Assembly (NCBI GenBank): GCA_029946105.1
Contig: JAQSDW010000060.1
Location: 1-54,972, forward strand
Source of the DNA: Reyranella sp.
GTDB taxonomy: Bacteria; Pseudomonadota; Alphaproteobacteria; Reyranellales; Reyranellaceae
Direction: 5' to 3'
Length of the DNA: 54,972 nucleotides
In this document: in pieces, positions 25,401 through 34,154 of the stretch
Numbering within the stretch: position 1 is the stretch's first letter
Layout: each line of letters opens with the position of its first letter
Made by a program: the position numbers and the translations under genes
Notes under the pieces: model-generated
Seen by the model: the letters and a program-made list of their open reading frames with translations, nothing else
Told to the model about the DNA's origin: nothing
The model's database searches: none

Positions 25401-26048
25401 TCAGCGACGGGTCTCTCGAATCCCCGCCTTGGGGGTCCAGGCGTAGTTGAAGCTAATCGAGATACGTTCGCCGGAGAAGCGCGCCGGCGGCACCTCGTGC
25501 CGTAGCCAGCTCTCGAACAATACCACGTCGCCGGGCTTCGCCGGCACGCCGACGAACGAGCGGAAACGGTCGGGAGCGTCGGCGCGCCGGGGCGGCGCCG
25601 CCATCTGGTGCGACAGCCGGGGGTCCTCGAACTTCAGCGCGCCGGCGCCTTTCGGCACCGCTGCATAATAGGTGCCGCTGATGAACGACGTCGGGTGCAG
25701 ATGCATCGAATGCACCACGCCTGCCGGCATCACGTTCGCCCAACAATCGGTCATCGCCAGCACGCGCCCCCGGAGATCGTAATGCAGGCTGCCGGCAAAG
25801 CGCTTTACATAGGGGTCGATGCGACGACGCAGGCGGTCGAACAGCGACGACAGGAGATGCAGCCGGTCGAGCGAGCCGTAGGACGTGTAACCGCCCAGAT
25901 AGTGCCGCTGGGACCAGCGCCGACCCGCCGCATCCGAGAGCGCGAGGGAACCGCATTCGTCGGCCAGGCTCTGGTTGAAGCCAAGCCAGCCCGGCCGGAC
26001 CAGGGACTCGTGGAGGATCAGGGTCGGAAAAAGGGCTCGGATCGCCAT
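25401..26048 (-). CDS. Putative 2-oxoglutarate/Fe(II) oxygenase (TIGR02466-like)
   Basis: A 215-residue protein resembling the TIGR02466 group of predicted 2OG-Fe(II) oxygenases. Residues expected to bind iron are in VHSMHLHPTSFISGTYYA and in the distal GDVVLFESWLRHEVPP, with Arg in RISISFNYAW for 2-oxoglutarate. The ATG at 26048 was chosen over an in-frame TTG six codons earlier; no strong ribosome site is seen. It is 44 bases from a divergent phytanoyl-CoA-type dioxygenase, so two oxygenases of the same cofactor class share one promoter region. Confidence 0.82.
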   Translation of the reverse strand: MAIRALFPTLILHESLVRPGWLGFNQSLADECGSLALSDAAGRRWSQRHYLGGYTSYGSLDRLHLLSSLFDRLRRRIDPYVKRFAGSLHYDLRGRVLAMTDCWANVMPAGVVHSMHLHPTSFISGTYYAAVPKGAGALKFEDPRLSHQMAAPPRRADAPDRFRSFVGVPAKPGDVVLFESWLRHEVPPARFSGERISISFNYAWTPKAGIRETRR

Positions 26049-26092
26049 ACCGTGATTATCTGCCAAGCTGGCGGATCGTGCTATTGTTTCGC

Positions 26093-26983
26093 ATGCTCAC
26101 CGACACGCAAATCGAGACCTATCACCGCGACGGCTATCTGGTGATCCCCCGGTTGATCGAGGGTGCACAGCTCGCCGAACTGCGCGCGCAAACCGATCGC
26201 ATCGTCGCGGAAGCCCGCGGCGTCGCGGCAAACGACGAACTCTATGACCTCGAGCCCAGCCACACGGCGGCTTTGCCTCGTGTACGGCGGCTGAAGCCCG
26301 CGATCTTCAAGCGCCACAGATTCTTCCACGATCTCGTGCGCGCGCCCAAGATCACGGCCATCCTTCGCCAGTTGATCGGCCCTGATATCCGCCACTACGG
26401 CGGTAAGCTCAACATGAAGTCCGCAGGCTACGGCTCACCGGTGGAATGGCACCAGGACTGGGCCTTCTACCCTCATACCAACGACGACGTGCTGGCCACC
26501 GGCATCTATCTTGACGATTGCGATCTCGGCAACGGGCCGCTGATGGTGCTGCCCGGCACTCATCTCGGCCCGACGTACGACCATCATGCCAACGGCCGCT
26601 TCTGCGGCGCCATGGATCCCGCGGCCTGCGACCTCGACTTCGGCAAGGCGGTGCCACTCATGGGCCCGGCGGGCTCGATGACCATCCACCACGCCCGCCT
26701 GGTGCACGGCTCGGCGCTCAATACCTCCAACCAGCAGCGCCGCCTGCTGCTGCACGAGTATACGGCGGCGGACGCCTGGCCGCTGATGGGCGTGGCCGAC
26801 TTCGACGATTTCAACGCCCGCATGGTGGTCGGCGAACCCAACGTCGAGCCGCGCGTCCGGGCCGCACCGGTTCGCATGCCGCTGCCGCCGGCCGACCATC
26901 AGGGGTCTATCTACGAGAACCAGCGCGGGGCGGGCCGGCACTTCTTCGAGACCCACGAGGAGCGCGCCGGCGTTGCCAATTGA
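26093..26983 (+). CDS. Phytanoyl-CoA dioxygenase (PhyH) family protein
   Basis: A 296-residue 2OG-Fe(II) oxygenase. The iron site is H120-x-D122 (EWHQDWAFY) plus H205 in HHARLVHGS, and Arg216 suits 2-oxoglutarate. The N-terminal LTDTQIETYHRDGYLVIPRLI is the standard PhyH opening. It hydroxylates an unknown small molecule. A GTG five codons upstream is possible, but the ATG at 26093 gives the usual N-terminus. The cytochrome b561 operon follows after 25 bases on the same strand. Confidence 0.9.
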   Translation: MLTDTQIETYHRDGYLVIPRLIEGAQLAELRAQTDRIVAEARGVAANDELYDLEPSHTAALPRVRRLKPAIFKRHRFFHDLVRAPKITAILRQLIGPDIRHYGGKLNMKSAGYGSPVEWHQDWAFYPHTNDDVLATGIYLDDCDLGNGPLMVLPGTHLGPTYDHHANGRFCGAMDPAACDLDFGKAVPLMGPAGSMTIHHARLVHGSALNTSNQQRRLLLHEYTAADAWPLMGVADFDDFNARMVVGEPNVEPRVRAAPVRMPLPPADHQGSIYENQRGAGRHFFETHEERAGVAN

Positions 26984-27008
26984 ACGCACATGGCGCTGAG
27001 GACGGGCC

Positions 27009-27548
27009 GTGTTCGCCCCGACCTACCATGCCGTCGCCAAGACGCTGCACTGGCTCACCGCCGCGGCGGTTCTAGCCCTGCTGGGGGTTGGCCTCTGGAT
27101 GACGGGCCTCCCGATCAGTCTGCTGAAACTGCAGGTTTACAACTGGCACAAATGGATCGGCCTCGCAGTCTTGGCGCTGACGGTGCTCCGCTTGCTGTGG
27201 CGCTGGTGGCATCCGCCGCCGGCGCTGCCGGACACGGTGACCCGATGGGAGCGCGCCCTGGCTCCGATCGGCCATTGGGCTCTGCTGTTGCTCCTGCTCG
27301 CCATGCCGCTGAGTGGCTGGCTGATGAGTTCGGCGGCAGGTGTCAGCGTCGCGTGGTTCGGCGTGCTGCCTCTGCCCGACCTGATCCCACGCAATGAAGA
27401 TCTTTTCGAAGCCCTGCGCACGGCGCATTTCGTGCTGTCGCGGGCCCTGATCGTGGTCGTGGCGCTGCACGTTGCCGCCGTTCTGTATCACGACGTCCTG
27501 CGACGTGACGGCATTTTCCGCCGCATGTGGCCTTCTGGGAGAACATGA
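27009..27548 (+). CDS. Cytochrome b561 family protein
   Basis: A 179-residue four-helix inner-membrane di-heme b protein. Likely heme ligands are His14 (KTLHWLTAA), His47 (NWHKWIG), and histidines in the last helices (LHVAAVLYHD). Family members pass electrons from quinol, often to periplasmic acceptors. The start is a GTG at 27009 after GAGGACGGGCC. The stop overlaps the YceI start (ATGA), and the b561-YceI pairing is common in proteobacteria. It forms a three-gene operon with YceI and an unknown exported protein. Confidence 0.9.
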   Translation: MFAPTYHAVAKTLHWLTAAAVLALLGVGLWMTGLPISLLKLQVYNWHKWIGLAVLALTVLRLLWRWWHPPPALPDTVTRWERALAPIGHWALLLLLLAMPLSGWLMSSAAGVSVAWFGVLPLPDLIPRNEDLFEALRTAHFVLSRALIVVVALHVAAVLYHDVLRRDGIFRRMWPSGRT

Positions 27549-28129
27549 TGCGCCGTCTGCTGATCATCGCTGTCCTCTTGCTCGCCAAGCCCGCGCTGGC
27601 CGCTCCCCAGGATGTCTGGACGATCGACCCGCGCAACAGTTCGCTCGCCTTTACCGCCACGCAGGTCGGCGCCTTCGTGAACGGAAAGTTTCCGGCCTGG
27701 AACGGCGAGATCGTGCTCGATCCGGTGGCGCTGGCCGTGGCACGGATCGATATTCGTATCCAGACGCCGGCTGCAACGACCAACAACTACGATGTCGACT
27801 CCCTGCTGAGGGGCCCCAACTTCCTAGACGTCAAGAAATTCCCCGAAGCCCGCTTCGTCGCCACTTCCATCGTCGCCTCGGGCGGCGACCGTTATGAAGC
27901 GCGCGGCAAGCTCACGATCCGCGACGTCACGCGCGATGTCGTGCTGCCTTTCACCCTCGCCATCGCCGATGACCCGGCGCGGCCCGGCAGCTTGCGCGGC
28001 ACCGCTCGCGGCAAATTGCAGATCAAGCGCCTCGACTTCGGCGTCGGACTGGACGAGTGGGCCGGTACCGGCCAGGTCGCCAACGACGTCACGATCGACC
28101 TCAATGTCGTGGCGAGCCGTCCGAAATGA
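27545..28129 (+). CDS. YceI family periplasmic lipid-binding protein
   Basis: A 194-residue protein with a signal ending PALAAP and the YceI lipocalin-like barrel: WTIDPRNSSLAFTATQVGAFVNGKF, DVDSLLRGPNFLDVKKFPEARF and KLTIRDVTRDVVLPF. The barrel binds an isoprenoid or quinone-like chain. Two adjacent ATGs overlap the previous stop; the first was used. The C-terminal stop overlaps the next gene by four bases. A redox role with the b561 protein is likely. Confidence 0.93.
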   Translation: MMRRLLIIAVLLLAKPALAAPQDVWTIDPRNSSLAFTATQVGAFVNGKFPAWNGEIVLDPVALAVARIDIRIQTPAATTNNYDVDSLLRGPNFLDVKKFPEARFVATSIVASGGDRYEARGKLTIRDVTRDVVLPFTLAIADDPARPGSLRGTARGKLQIKRLDFGVGLDEWAGTGQVANDVTIDLNVVASRPK

Positions 28130-28725
28130 TCGGTCGCCGGCGCGCCGTGGGTGCCGCCGGTACGTCGTTGATGCTGCTCGCGCCCGCCGCGCAATCCCAG
28201 GTCCGGGCCCAGGTGCTGGCCCCGGACAGCCTGCGCAGCGACGTCCTACGTAGTGATCGTCTCGGCACTTATGTCGGTGCTGTGGGCTTCTATCGCTCGA
28301 TCCCCCTCATGGACATCTTTCCCCCGCCCAAGAATCCGCCAGCCGATCTCGATGACCGGACGCCAATCAGCGTGCAGTTCGCGATCCGGTCGACGAATGG
28401 CTTCGGCACCATCTGGCTGCGCATCGACGGCGGCCCGATGCTGACCTCCGATCGAGGTGAAACCTTGCGCTTCGGCGCCCTGGTCGATGGCGTGGCACAG
28501 CTCGCTTCGGTCGACGCCAATCCGGCACCCCGCGCTGCCACCCTCACCGTGCAATCCGACTCCGTCGGTACCGAGGTCCTCTTCGGCCATGCCGACGGCA
28601 GTTTCTGGCGCCGCCACTTCACTGTCCGCTTCTCGCCGGACAGGATCGATCTCATCGTGTGGGTGTTCGACGCCGCGGGCACACGCGCCCGGACATGGCG
28701 CGGGGCCGCGGTGCGATGGGATTGA
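28126..28725 (+). CDS. Unknown exported protein in the b561/YceI operon
   Basis: A 199-residue protein with no recognised family. The N-terminus IGRRRAVGAAGTSLMLLAPAAQSQ is a signal peptide with a twin-arginine-like RRR. The body is beta-rich (ISVQFAIRS, IWLRIDGGPML, RHFTVRFSPDRIDLIVWVF), compatible with an immunoglobulin or lipocalin-like fold. It contains no cysteine, so no covalent heme. The start overlaps the YceI stop (ATGA), which is good evidence for translation and partnership. The 71 bases after it hold no gene. Confidence 0.7.
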   Translation: MIGRRRAVGAAGTSLMLLAPAAQSQVRAQVLAPDSLRSDVLRSDRLGTYVGAVGFYRSIPLMDIFPPPKNPPADLDDRTPISVQFAIRSTNGFGTIWLRIDGGPMLTSDRGETLRFGALVDGVAQLASVDANPAPRAATLTVQSDSVGTEVLFGHADGSFWRRHFTVRFSPDRIDLIVWVFDAAGTRARTWRGAAVRWD

Positions 28726-28796
28726 ATGGCCGGTCACAATCACCTGATCGTTCATTCTCTCCACCGAATTCTTCGAAAATTAAGCCTAAGCCGTAC

Positions 28797-29882
28797 CTAG
28801 CCATCTCTTGGGCCGACGTAGTTCGACTGCGGGCGGATGATGCGGCCGCCCTTCTCCTGCTCGAAGATATGGGCGCACCATCCCGCCACACGGCCCACCG
28901 AGAACAACGCGGTGAAGGCGCTGCGCGGCACCTCGAGCGCCTCCAGCAGAAGCGCCGTGTAGTATTCGACATTGGTGTCGAGCCGCCGGCCAGGCTTGTG
29001 CCTGCGCAGCGCGGCAATGGCGCTCTTCTCGACCTCGACGGCAAAGGCGAGCCGCCCCGCGGTTTGCGGCAGGGTCGCGACAGTGTTCTTCAACACGTCG
29101 GCACGCGGATCGCGCACCTTGTAGATGCGATGGCCGAAACCCATCAAGGTCGTGCCCTTGGAAAAGGCATCATCGAACCAGGCGCCAGCCCGTTCGAGTG
29201 AGCCGATTTCGTCGAACATGTCGAGCACCGGACCGGGTGCACCGCCATGGAGCGGACCTTTCAGGGCGCACAGCCCCGCCAACACCGCGGAGATGAGGCC
29301 GGCATGCGTCGAAGCAACGACGCGCGCCGTGAAGGTCGAGGCATTGAATCCGTGGTCGGTGACGGTCGCAAGATAGGTATCGAGTCCCTTCTCGAAGACA
29401 TCGTGCGCGCGCTTGCCGCGGATCATACGCAGCAGGTCCTGCGCCGTCGTGAGCGCGGGATCCGGCGCCAGCGCCGGTTTGCCTTCCGAGGCCCGCAGGA
29501 GGGCGGCGAGGAATACCGGCAGCGCGCCGCAGACGAGATAGTGGTGCGGCATCAGTTCGGAATCGGCCAGCATGCCGAGACCGACGCGCAGCCCTTCGAC
29601 CGGGGTCAGGCCCTTGGCGGCCTGCAGCAGCTTCGGCACTTCGGCAAAGGTCCGCACCCGCGCCGAGGCGAAGCCTTCGCGGACGGCACGTTCGTCGCCG
29701 CCACCTTGCACAAACCCGTCCCACAGCAGCGCTGCCACTCCTTCGAAGCCGCGCATGGCGACGAGATCCTCGATCGACTGGCCGCGCACGATCAGCCGAC
29801 CTGCCTCGCCATCGACCTCGCTCATCACCGTATCGGCCACGATCACCCCGTCGAGGCCGCTGTCCACCCGTGTCTGCAACAT
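28797..29882 (-). CDS. Citrate synthase / methylcitrate synthase family protein
   Basis: A 361-residue short-form citrate synthase. Catalytic His212 is in KGPLHGGAP and His251 in MGFGHRIYKVRDPRA. The position of the usual Asp is Glu306 in LDTNVEYYTA, a variant I recall from CitA-type citrate synthase 2 proteins. It condenses acetyl-CoA or propionyl-CoA with oxaloacetate; which one cannot be told. The ATG at 29882 follows AAGGGATTTCCG. It is divergent from the HTH-citrate synthase fusion across an AT-rich, palindrome-bearing gap of 85 bases. Confidence 0.9.
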   Translation of the reverse strand: MLQTRVDSGLDGVIVADTVMSEVDGEAGRLIVRGQSIEDLVAMRGFEGVAALLWDGFVQGGGDERAVREGFASARVRTFAEVPKLLQAAKGLTPVEGLRVGLGMLADSELMPHHYLVCGALPVFLAALLRASEGKPALAPDPALTTAQDLLRMIRGKRAHDVFEKGLDTYLATVTDHGFNASTFTARVVASTHAGLISAVLAGLCALKGPLHGGAPGPVLDMFDEIGSLERAGAWFDDAFSKGTTLMGFGHRIYKVRDPRADVLKNTVATLPQTAGRLAFAVEVEKSAIAALRRHKPGRRLDTNVEYYTALLLEALEVPRSAFTALFSVGRVAGWCAHIFEQEKGGRIIRPQSNYVGPRDG

Positions 29883-29935
29883 CGGAAATCCCTTCGCTTG
29901 TTCGCGAGGAGGATTCGAGCCAGATATATATATTG

Positions 29936-29959
29936 TCAATATTGATTGAATTGATCAAT
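29936..29959. promoter_or_regulatory. Two AT-rich perfect palindromes between the divergent citrate synthase genes
   Basis: TCAATATTGA (29936-29945) and ATTGATCAAT (29950-29959) are each perfect 10-base palindromes, with centres 14 bases apart. They share TTGA half-sites and lie in an AT-rich stretch (TATATATATTG just before) that stands out from the G+C-rich surroundings. They are well placed to control both divergent genes, plausibly through the HTH domain of the downstream product. Confidence 0.6.
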
Positions 29960-29967
29960 AATAAGAG

Positions 29968-31173
29968 ATGGCGACGGAATGGCTGAGTTCGAAGGAAGCG
30001 GCACGTCGGCTGGGGGTCTCGGCCGCCACGCTCTATGCCTATGTGAGCCGCGGCCTGCTGCGCTCCGAAGGCAGCTTGGGGCAACGTGAACGGCGCTACC
30101 GTGCCGGAGACGTCTCGCAGCTCAAGCGGCGGCGCGAGGTCGGACGCAAGGCGGAGTCCATTGCCGCCAACGCCCTCGACTTCGGCACACCCGTCCTCGA
30201 ATCGTCGCTGACGCTGATCGAGAACGGCCGTCTCTTCTATTGCGGTCATGACGCCAGCCGCCTCGCGCGCAACGCCTCGCTGGAGCAGGTGGCGCAACTC
30301 CTCTGGGACTGCGACGACCGGCCGTTCGGGCCGAGGAACCTGCCGCCGATGTCGGCCGCCCTGCGCGGCGCCTGGCTGGCCGCGGCTTCGCTCCCGCCGG
30401 TCGACAGTTGCCTCGTCCTGCTGCCCGCCGCGGCGCGCTGGGACCACCCGAGCTGGGTCGAGGACCGCACCGCCATGCTCGAAACCGGCGCGCGCATCCT
30501 GCGACTCCTGACCGCCGCCGTGACCGGCGAGCCCCTCTCCGACAAGCCCGTGCACGAGCAGGTGGCCGCGGCCTGGCGCGTGCCGGCCGACCGTGCGCCG
30601 TTGATCCGCGCCGCCCTGGTCCTGTCGGCGGACCATGAATTCAACGCCTCGACCTTCGCCGCCCGCGTCGTGGCGTCGACCGGCGCCAACCTCTACGCCT
30701 CGACGATAGCCGGCCTCGTGGCGATCAACGGCCCGCGCCACGGCGGGCTCACCCGGCGTGTGGCGAGCCTGTTCGACCAGCTCGAGGACGCCTCCGACCT
30801 CGACGGCGAACTCGTGCGCCGTGTGCGCGACCACGTCTATATTCCGGGCTTCGGTCACCAACTCTATCCGGACGGAGATATCCGGGCGGCGACGCTGTTC
30901 ACCATGCTGCGCGAGATCGTGCCCCAATCGTCCGAGCTCGCCTTTGCCGACCGCCTGGCGGCCGCTGCCGAGCGCGTGATCGACCGCAAGCCCAACGTCG
31001 ATTTCGCAACCGTCACCATCGAGCGCGTCCTCGGTCTGCCCAAGAATTCGGCGCTGGCGCTCTTCTTGCTGGGCCGCACAGTCGGCTGGATCGCGCACGC
31101 GCTCGAGCAGGCCGCGCACGGAGCGTTGATCCGGCCACGCGCGCGTTATACAGGTCCGCGACCCGGAAGCTGA
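29968..31173 (+). CDS. Citrate synthase family protein fused to an N-terminal MerR-like HTH
   Basis: A 401-residue fusion. Residues 1-55 form a MerR/excisionase-type winged helix (SSKEAARRLGVSAATLYAYVSRGLL, then RRYRAGDV). Residues 70-400 are a citrate synthase domain with NASTFAARVVAST, His258 (NGPRHGG), His297 (PGFGHQLY) and Asp345 (PNVDFA) all present. The Arg next to His297 in normal enzymes is Gln298, and the following KVRDPRA is PDGDIRA, so substrate binding may differ. It could be a metabolite-sensing repressor, an active enzyme, or both. It is divergent from a normal citrate synthase and followed closely by an isochorismatase-type gene. Confidence 0.9.
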   Translation: MATEWLSSKEAARRLGVSAATLYAYVSRGLLRSEGSLGQRERRYRAGDVSQLKRRREVGRKAESIAANALDFGTPVLESSLTLIENGRLFYCGHDASRLARNASLEQVAQLLWDCDDRPFGPRNLPPMSAALRGAWLAAASLPPVDSCLVLLPAAARWDHPSWVEDRTAMLETGARILRLLTAAVTGEPLSDKPVHEQVAAAWRVPADRAPLIRAALVLSADHEFNASTFAARVVASTGANLYASTIAGLVAINGPRHGGLTRRVASLFDQLEDASDLDGELVRRVRDHVYIPGFGHQLYPDGDIRAATLFTMLREIVPQSSELAFADRLAAAAERVIDRKPNVDFATVTIERVLGLPKNSALALFLLGRTVGWIAHALEQAAHGALIRPRARYTGPRPGS

Positions 31174-31186
31174 GGCCACCTCCCCT

Positions 31187-31759
31187 ATGACCGATGCCCT
31201 GATCATCATCGACATGCAGCAGGGCGCGTTTGTCCACACGACGCCAAAGTACGACGCGGCGGGGCTGATCGGACGCCTCAACCAGCTCGCCGACGCGGTG
31301 CGCGCCCACGGCGGTGCGGTTGTCTTCATCCAGCACGACGGGCCGCCTGGCGACCCATTCCATCCCGACCAGCCGGGCTGGAAACTGCTCGACGACTTCT
31401 CGCCGCGCCCCGCCGACACCGTCATCCGCAAAAAGTCCTGTGATGCTTTTCTCGAAACCTCTCTCGACGATTTCCTGCGTGCGCGCGCCATCGACCGGCT
31501 AATCATCACCGGCTGGGCGACCGACTACTGCGTCGACACGACGGTGCGCAGCGCGCTGGCGCGCGGCTATCCCACGGTCGTGCCCTCGGACGGTCACACC
31601 GCGGCGAACCGGCCCCATCTGCCGGCCGAGAAGATCATCGAGCATCACAATGCCATCTGGGCGGACTTCATTGCGCCCCGCGGTCCGGCGGTAGTCTGTT
31701 CCGTCGCCGACGTTATCCACCAAAACGCAGCCTTGCCCGACCGGCATGCGCGTGCTTAA
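31187..31759 (+). CDS. Cysteine hydrolase family protein (isochorismatase fold)
   Basis: A 190-residue hydrolase with a complete triad: Asp9 (LIIIDMQQG), Lys82 or Lys83 (VIRKKSCDAF) and Cys115 (GWATDYCVDTTV). The DYCVDTT motif is nicotinamidase-like, although the metal-binding histidines of nicotinamidase are not obvious. It would cleave a small amide or related bond in the cytosol. It starts 13 bases after the HTH-citrate synthase gene, so it may be co-transcribed. pyrB follows 12 bases later. The reaction is unassigned. Confidence 0.88.
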   Translation: MTDALIIIDMQQGAFVHTTPKYDAAGLIGRLNQLADAVRAHGGAVVFIQHDGPPGDPFHPDQPGWKLLDDFSPRPADTVIRKKSCDAFLETSLDDFLRARAIDRLIITGWATDYCVDTTVRSALARGYPTVVPSDGHTAANRPHLPAEKIIEHHNAIWADFIAPRGPAVVCSVADVIHQNAALPDRHARA

Positions 31760-31771
31760 CGTCGCGCTTTA

Positions 31772-32740
31772 GTGACAAAGAAACGCATGGGCCTGCCGAG
31801 GTTGCCCCACCTTCTCGGCATCGAGGGTCTGTCGCCTGAAACGATTTCGGGCCTGCTCGACCTTTCCGAAAATTACATCGACCAGAACAGATCGATCGAT
31901 AAACGGCGCGACATGCTTGCGGGCCGCACCGTCATCAATCTGTTCTTCGAGAATTCGACGCGAACACGCACCAGCTTCGAGGTCGCGGCCAAGCGACTGG
32001 GCTCCGACGTCATCAACATGGATGTCGCCACCTCCTCGGTGCGCAAGGGCGAAACGCTGCTGGACACGGCCATGACGCTGAACGCCATGCGGCCCGACGC
32101 CATAGTCGTGCGCCACCACGAGTCCGGCGCGGTCAACCTCTTGTCGCAGAAGGTCAACTGCGCCGTCATCAATGCCGGCGATGGCCAGCACGAGCACCCG
32201 ACGCAGGCGCTGCTCGACGCGCTCACCATCCGACGACGACGCGGCAGCCTCGAGGGGCTGCTGGTGGCGATCTGCGGCGACATCATGCACAGCCGCGTGG
32301 CGCGCTCGAACATCCATCTGCTGCAGATTATGGGCGCGCGGGTGCGCGTGGTCGGCCCGCCGACCCTGATGCCGACCGACATCGACAAGATGGGGGTCGA
32401 GGTCCACTACAACATGAAATCAGGCCTCAAGGACGTCGATATCGTGATGATGCTGCGCCTGCAGACCGAGCGCATGCAGGGCACGTTCGTGCCGTCGATC
32501 AGCGAATACTTCCATTTCTTCGGCCTCGACCACGCCAAGCTGGAATATGCCAAGCCCGACGCGCTGATCATGCATCCCGGCCCGATGAACCGCGGCGTGG
32601 AGATCGACTCGGAGGTCGCCGACGACCTCGACCGCAGCGTCATCCACGAGCAGGTCGAGATGGGCGTGGCCGTGCGCATGGCCTGCCTCGAGGCGCTGAT
32701 CGGTGGCCGGCGCAACGCTCTGGTCGGAGCCGTGGCATGA
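31772..32740 (+). CDS. pyrB: Aspartate carbamoyltransferase catalytic chain
   Basis: A 322-residue ATCase. It has the carbamoyl-phosphate loop [10 protein letters not shown] (61-70), [10 protein letters not shown] and [12 protein letters not shown], and the C-terminal aspartate-domain end [14 protein letters not shown]. It makes carbamoyl-aspartate, the first committed pyrimidine step. The start is a GTG at 31772 with no clear ribosome site; an ATG at 31787 ([12 protein letters not shown]) is a possible alternative. The stop overlaps pyrC by four bases. The partner pyrC looks degenerate, so a PyrB-PyrC' complex of the pseudomonad type is likely. Confidence 0.96.
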   Translation: MTKKRMGLPRLPHLLGIEGLSPETISGLLDLSENYIDQNRSIDKRRDMLAGRTVINLFFENSTRTRTSFEVAAKRLGSDVINMDVATSSVRKGETLLDTAMTLNAMRPDAIVVRHHESGAVNLLSQKVNCAVINAGDGQHEHPTQALLDALTIRRRRGSLEGLLVAICGDIMHSRVARSNIHLLQIMGARVRVVGPPTLMPTDIDKMGVEVHYNMKSGLKDVDIVMMLRLQTERMQGTFVPSISEYFHFFGLDHAKLEYAKPDALIMHPGPMNRGVEIDSEVADDLDRSVIHEQVEMGVAVRMACLEALIGGRRNALVGAVA

Positions 32741-34086
32741 GCGGCAACACCTACAAGACGGCGGCGCCGCACACTGGTTCAACCGCCTACATCAACGCCC
32801 GCATCATCGATCCCGCGGGCGACAGCGAGTATCGCGGCGCCGTGCTGATCAGCGACGGCAAGATCGCCGACTACGGCCCCAACCTGTTCGCCTCGGGCGC
32901 GCCCTACGGCATCGAGTCGGTCGATTGCCGCGGCCTCGTTCTCGCCCCGGGCGTGGTCGACACCCGTGTGCACACCGGTGAACCCGGCGAGGAGCACAAG
33001 GAGACGCTGGAGAGCGCCGGCGCCGCGGCCGCGGCGGGCGGCATCACCTCGCTGGTGCTACTGCCCGACAACGAGCCGCCGTTCGACGATGCCTCGCTGA
33101 TCGAGTTCGTGGCCCGCCGCGCCCGACTGATCAAGCTGGTGAACATGTACGCCTACGGCGCGCTGACCGTGGGCCTCGAGGGCAAGGAACTGGCGGAGAT
33201 CGGCCTGCTCGCCGAGGCCGGCGCCGTGGCCTTCACCGATGCCGACCATGCCGTGGGTAATGCCCAAGTGATGCGGCGCGCGCTTTATTACTGCAAGGCG
33301 TTCGACGCGCTGATCGTCCACCTGCCGCAGGAGCCGACCCTCTCGGGCGGCCACATGACCAGCGGTGAGATGGCAACGCGGCTCGGCCTGTCGGGCAATC
33401 CGCCGCTCGCCGAGGTGATGATGGTCGAGCGCGACATCCGCCTGGTCGAGATGACCGGCGGGAAGATGCACCTGGCCAAGATCTCGACCGCCGAATCGGT
33501 TGCAGCCATCGCCGCGGCCAAGGCGCGCGGCCTCAAGATCACCTGCGACACTGCCGCACCCTACTTCGCGCTGAACGATCTGGCCGTCGGCGACTACCGC
33601 ACGTTCGGCAAGCTGGTGCCGCCCCTGCGCGCCGAGAAGGATCGCGCGGCGATCGTCGAAGGCCTGAAGAGCGGTGTGATCGACGCCATCGTCTCCGACC
33701 ACCGGCCGCAGGACCAGGACAGCAAGCGCGTGCCCTTCGCCCAGGCGCTGCCGGGCGGCATCGGGCTCGAAACGCTGCTGCCGATCTCGCTCGAACTGGT
33801 GCACAACGGCCATCTCACCTTGCCGCAGCTCTTCCAGCGCCTGTCGAGCCGGCCGGCCAGCCTGTTCGGCCTGCCTGGCGGTCGCCTCGCCAAGGGCGCA
33901 CCGGCCGATCTCGTGGTGTTCGATGCCGACTATGCCTGGCAGATCGATCGCACCGACCTGTGGAGCAAGACCAAGAACACGCCGTTCGACGAGCGCCCAG
34001 TCCAGGGGCGCGTCATGGCCACCATCGTCGGCGGGCGAACGATCTACCGCGACGACAGCTTCGTGACTGCCGCCGCAATGGCTTAA
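32737..34086 (+). CDS. pyrC: Dihydroorotase-like protein, probably non-catalytic (PyrC' type)
   Basis: A 449-residue member of the class I dihydroorotase family. Metal ligands are partly missing: the usual DxHxH is DTRVH (75-79) with Arg77 for the first His; the usual HxST histidine is Lys248 (HLAKISTAE); and the TPHH segment is APYF. His195 and Asp321 are kept. In pseudomonads an inactive PyrC' of this kind is needed structurally by PyrB, while another gene supplies activity. The overlap with pyrB (ATGA) fits such a subunit. The family call is certain; loss of catalysis is inferred. Confidence 0.88.
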   Translation: MSGNTYKTAAPHTGSTAYINARIIDPAGDSEYRGAVLISDGKIADYGPNLFASGAPYGIESVDCRGLVLAPGVVDTRVHTGEPGEEHKETLESAGAAAAAGGITSLVLLPDNEPPFDDASLIEFVARRARLIKLVNMYAYGALTVGLEGKELAEIGLLAEAGAVAFTDADHAVGNAQVMRRALYYCKAFDALIVHLPQEPTLSGGHMTSGEMATRLGLSGNPPLAEVMMVERDIRLVEMTGGKMHLAKISTAESVAAIAAAKARGLKITCDTAAPYFALNDLAVGDYRTFGKLVPPLRAEKDRAAIVEGLKSGVIDAIVSDHRPQDQDSKRVPFAQALPGGIGLETLLPISLELVHNGHLTLPQLFQRLSSRPASLFGLPGGRLAKGAPADLVVFDADYAWQIDRTDLWSKTKNTPFDERPVQGRVMATIVGGRTIYRDDSFVTAAAMA

Positions 34087-34154
34087 TTGCCGCCTCGAAA
34101 CCGCCACTTCGTCTGGTATTGTCGCGGCGTTCTTACAAATCAGGGCAATCGACG

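Noticed and set aside
29170-31509. A very long minus-strand open frame opposite the HTH-citrate synthase gene
   Set aside because: Its sequence is Arg/Gly-rich shadow coding typical of G+C-rich genes, with no family motif. Both strands of this stretch already have well-supported genes.
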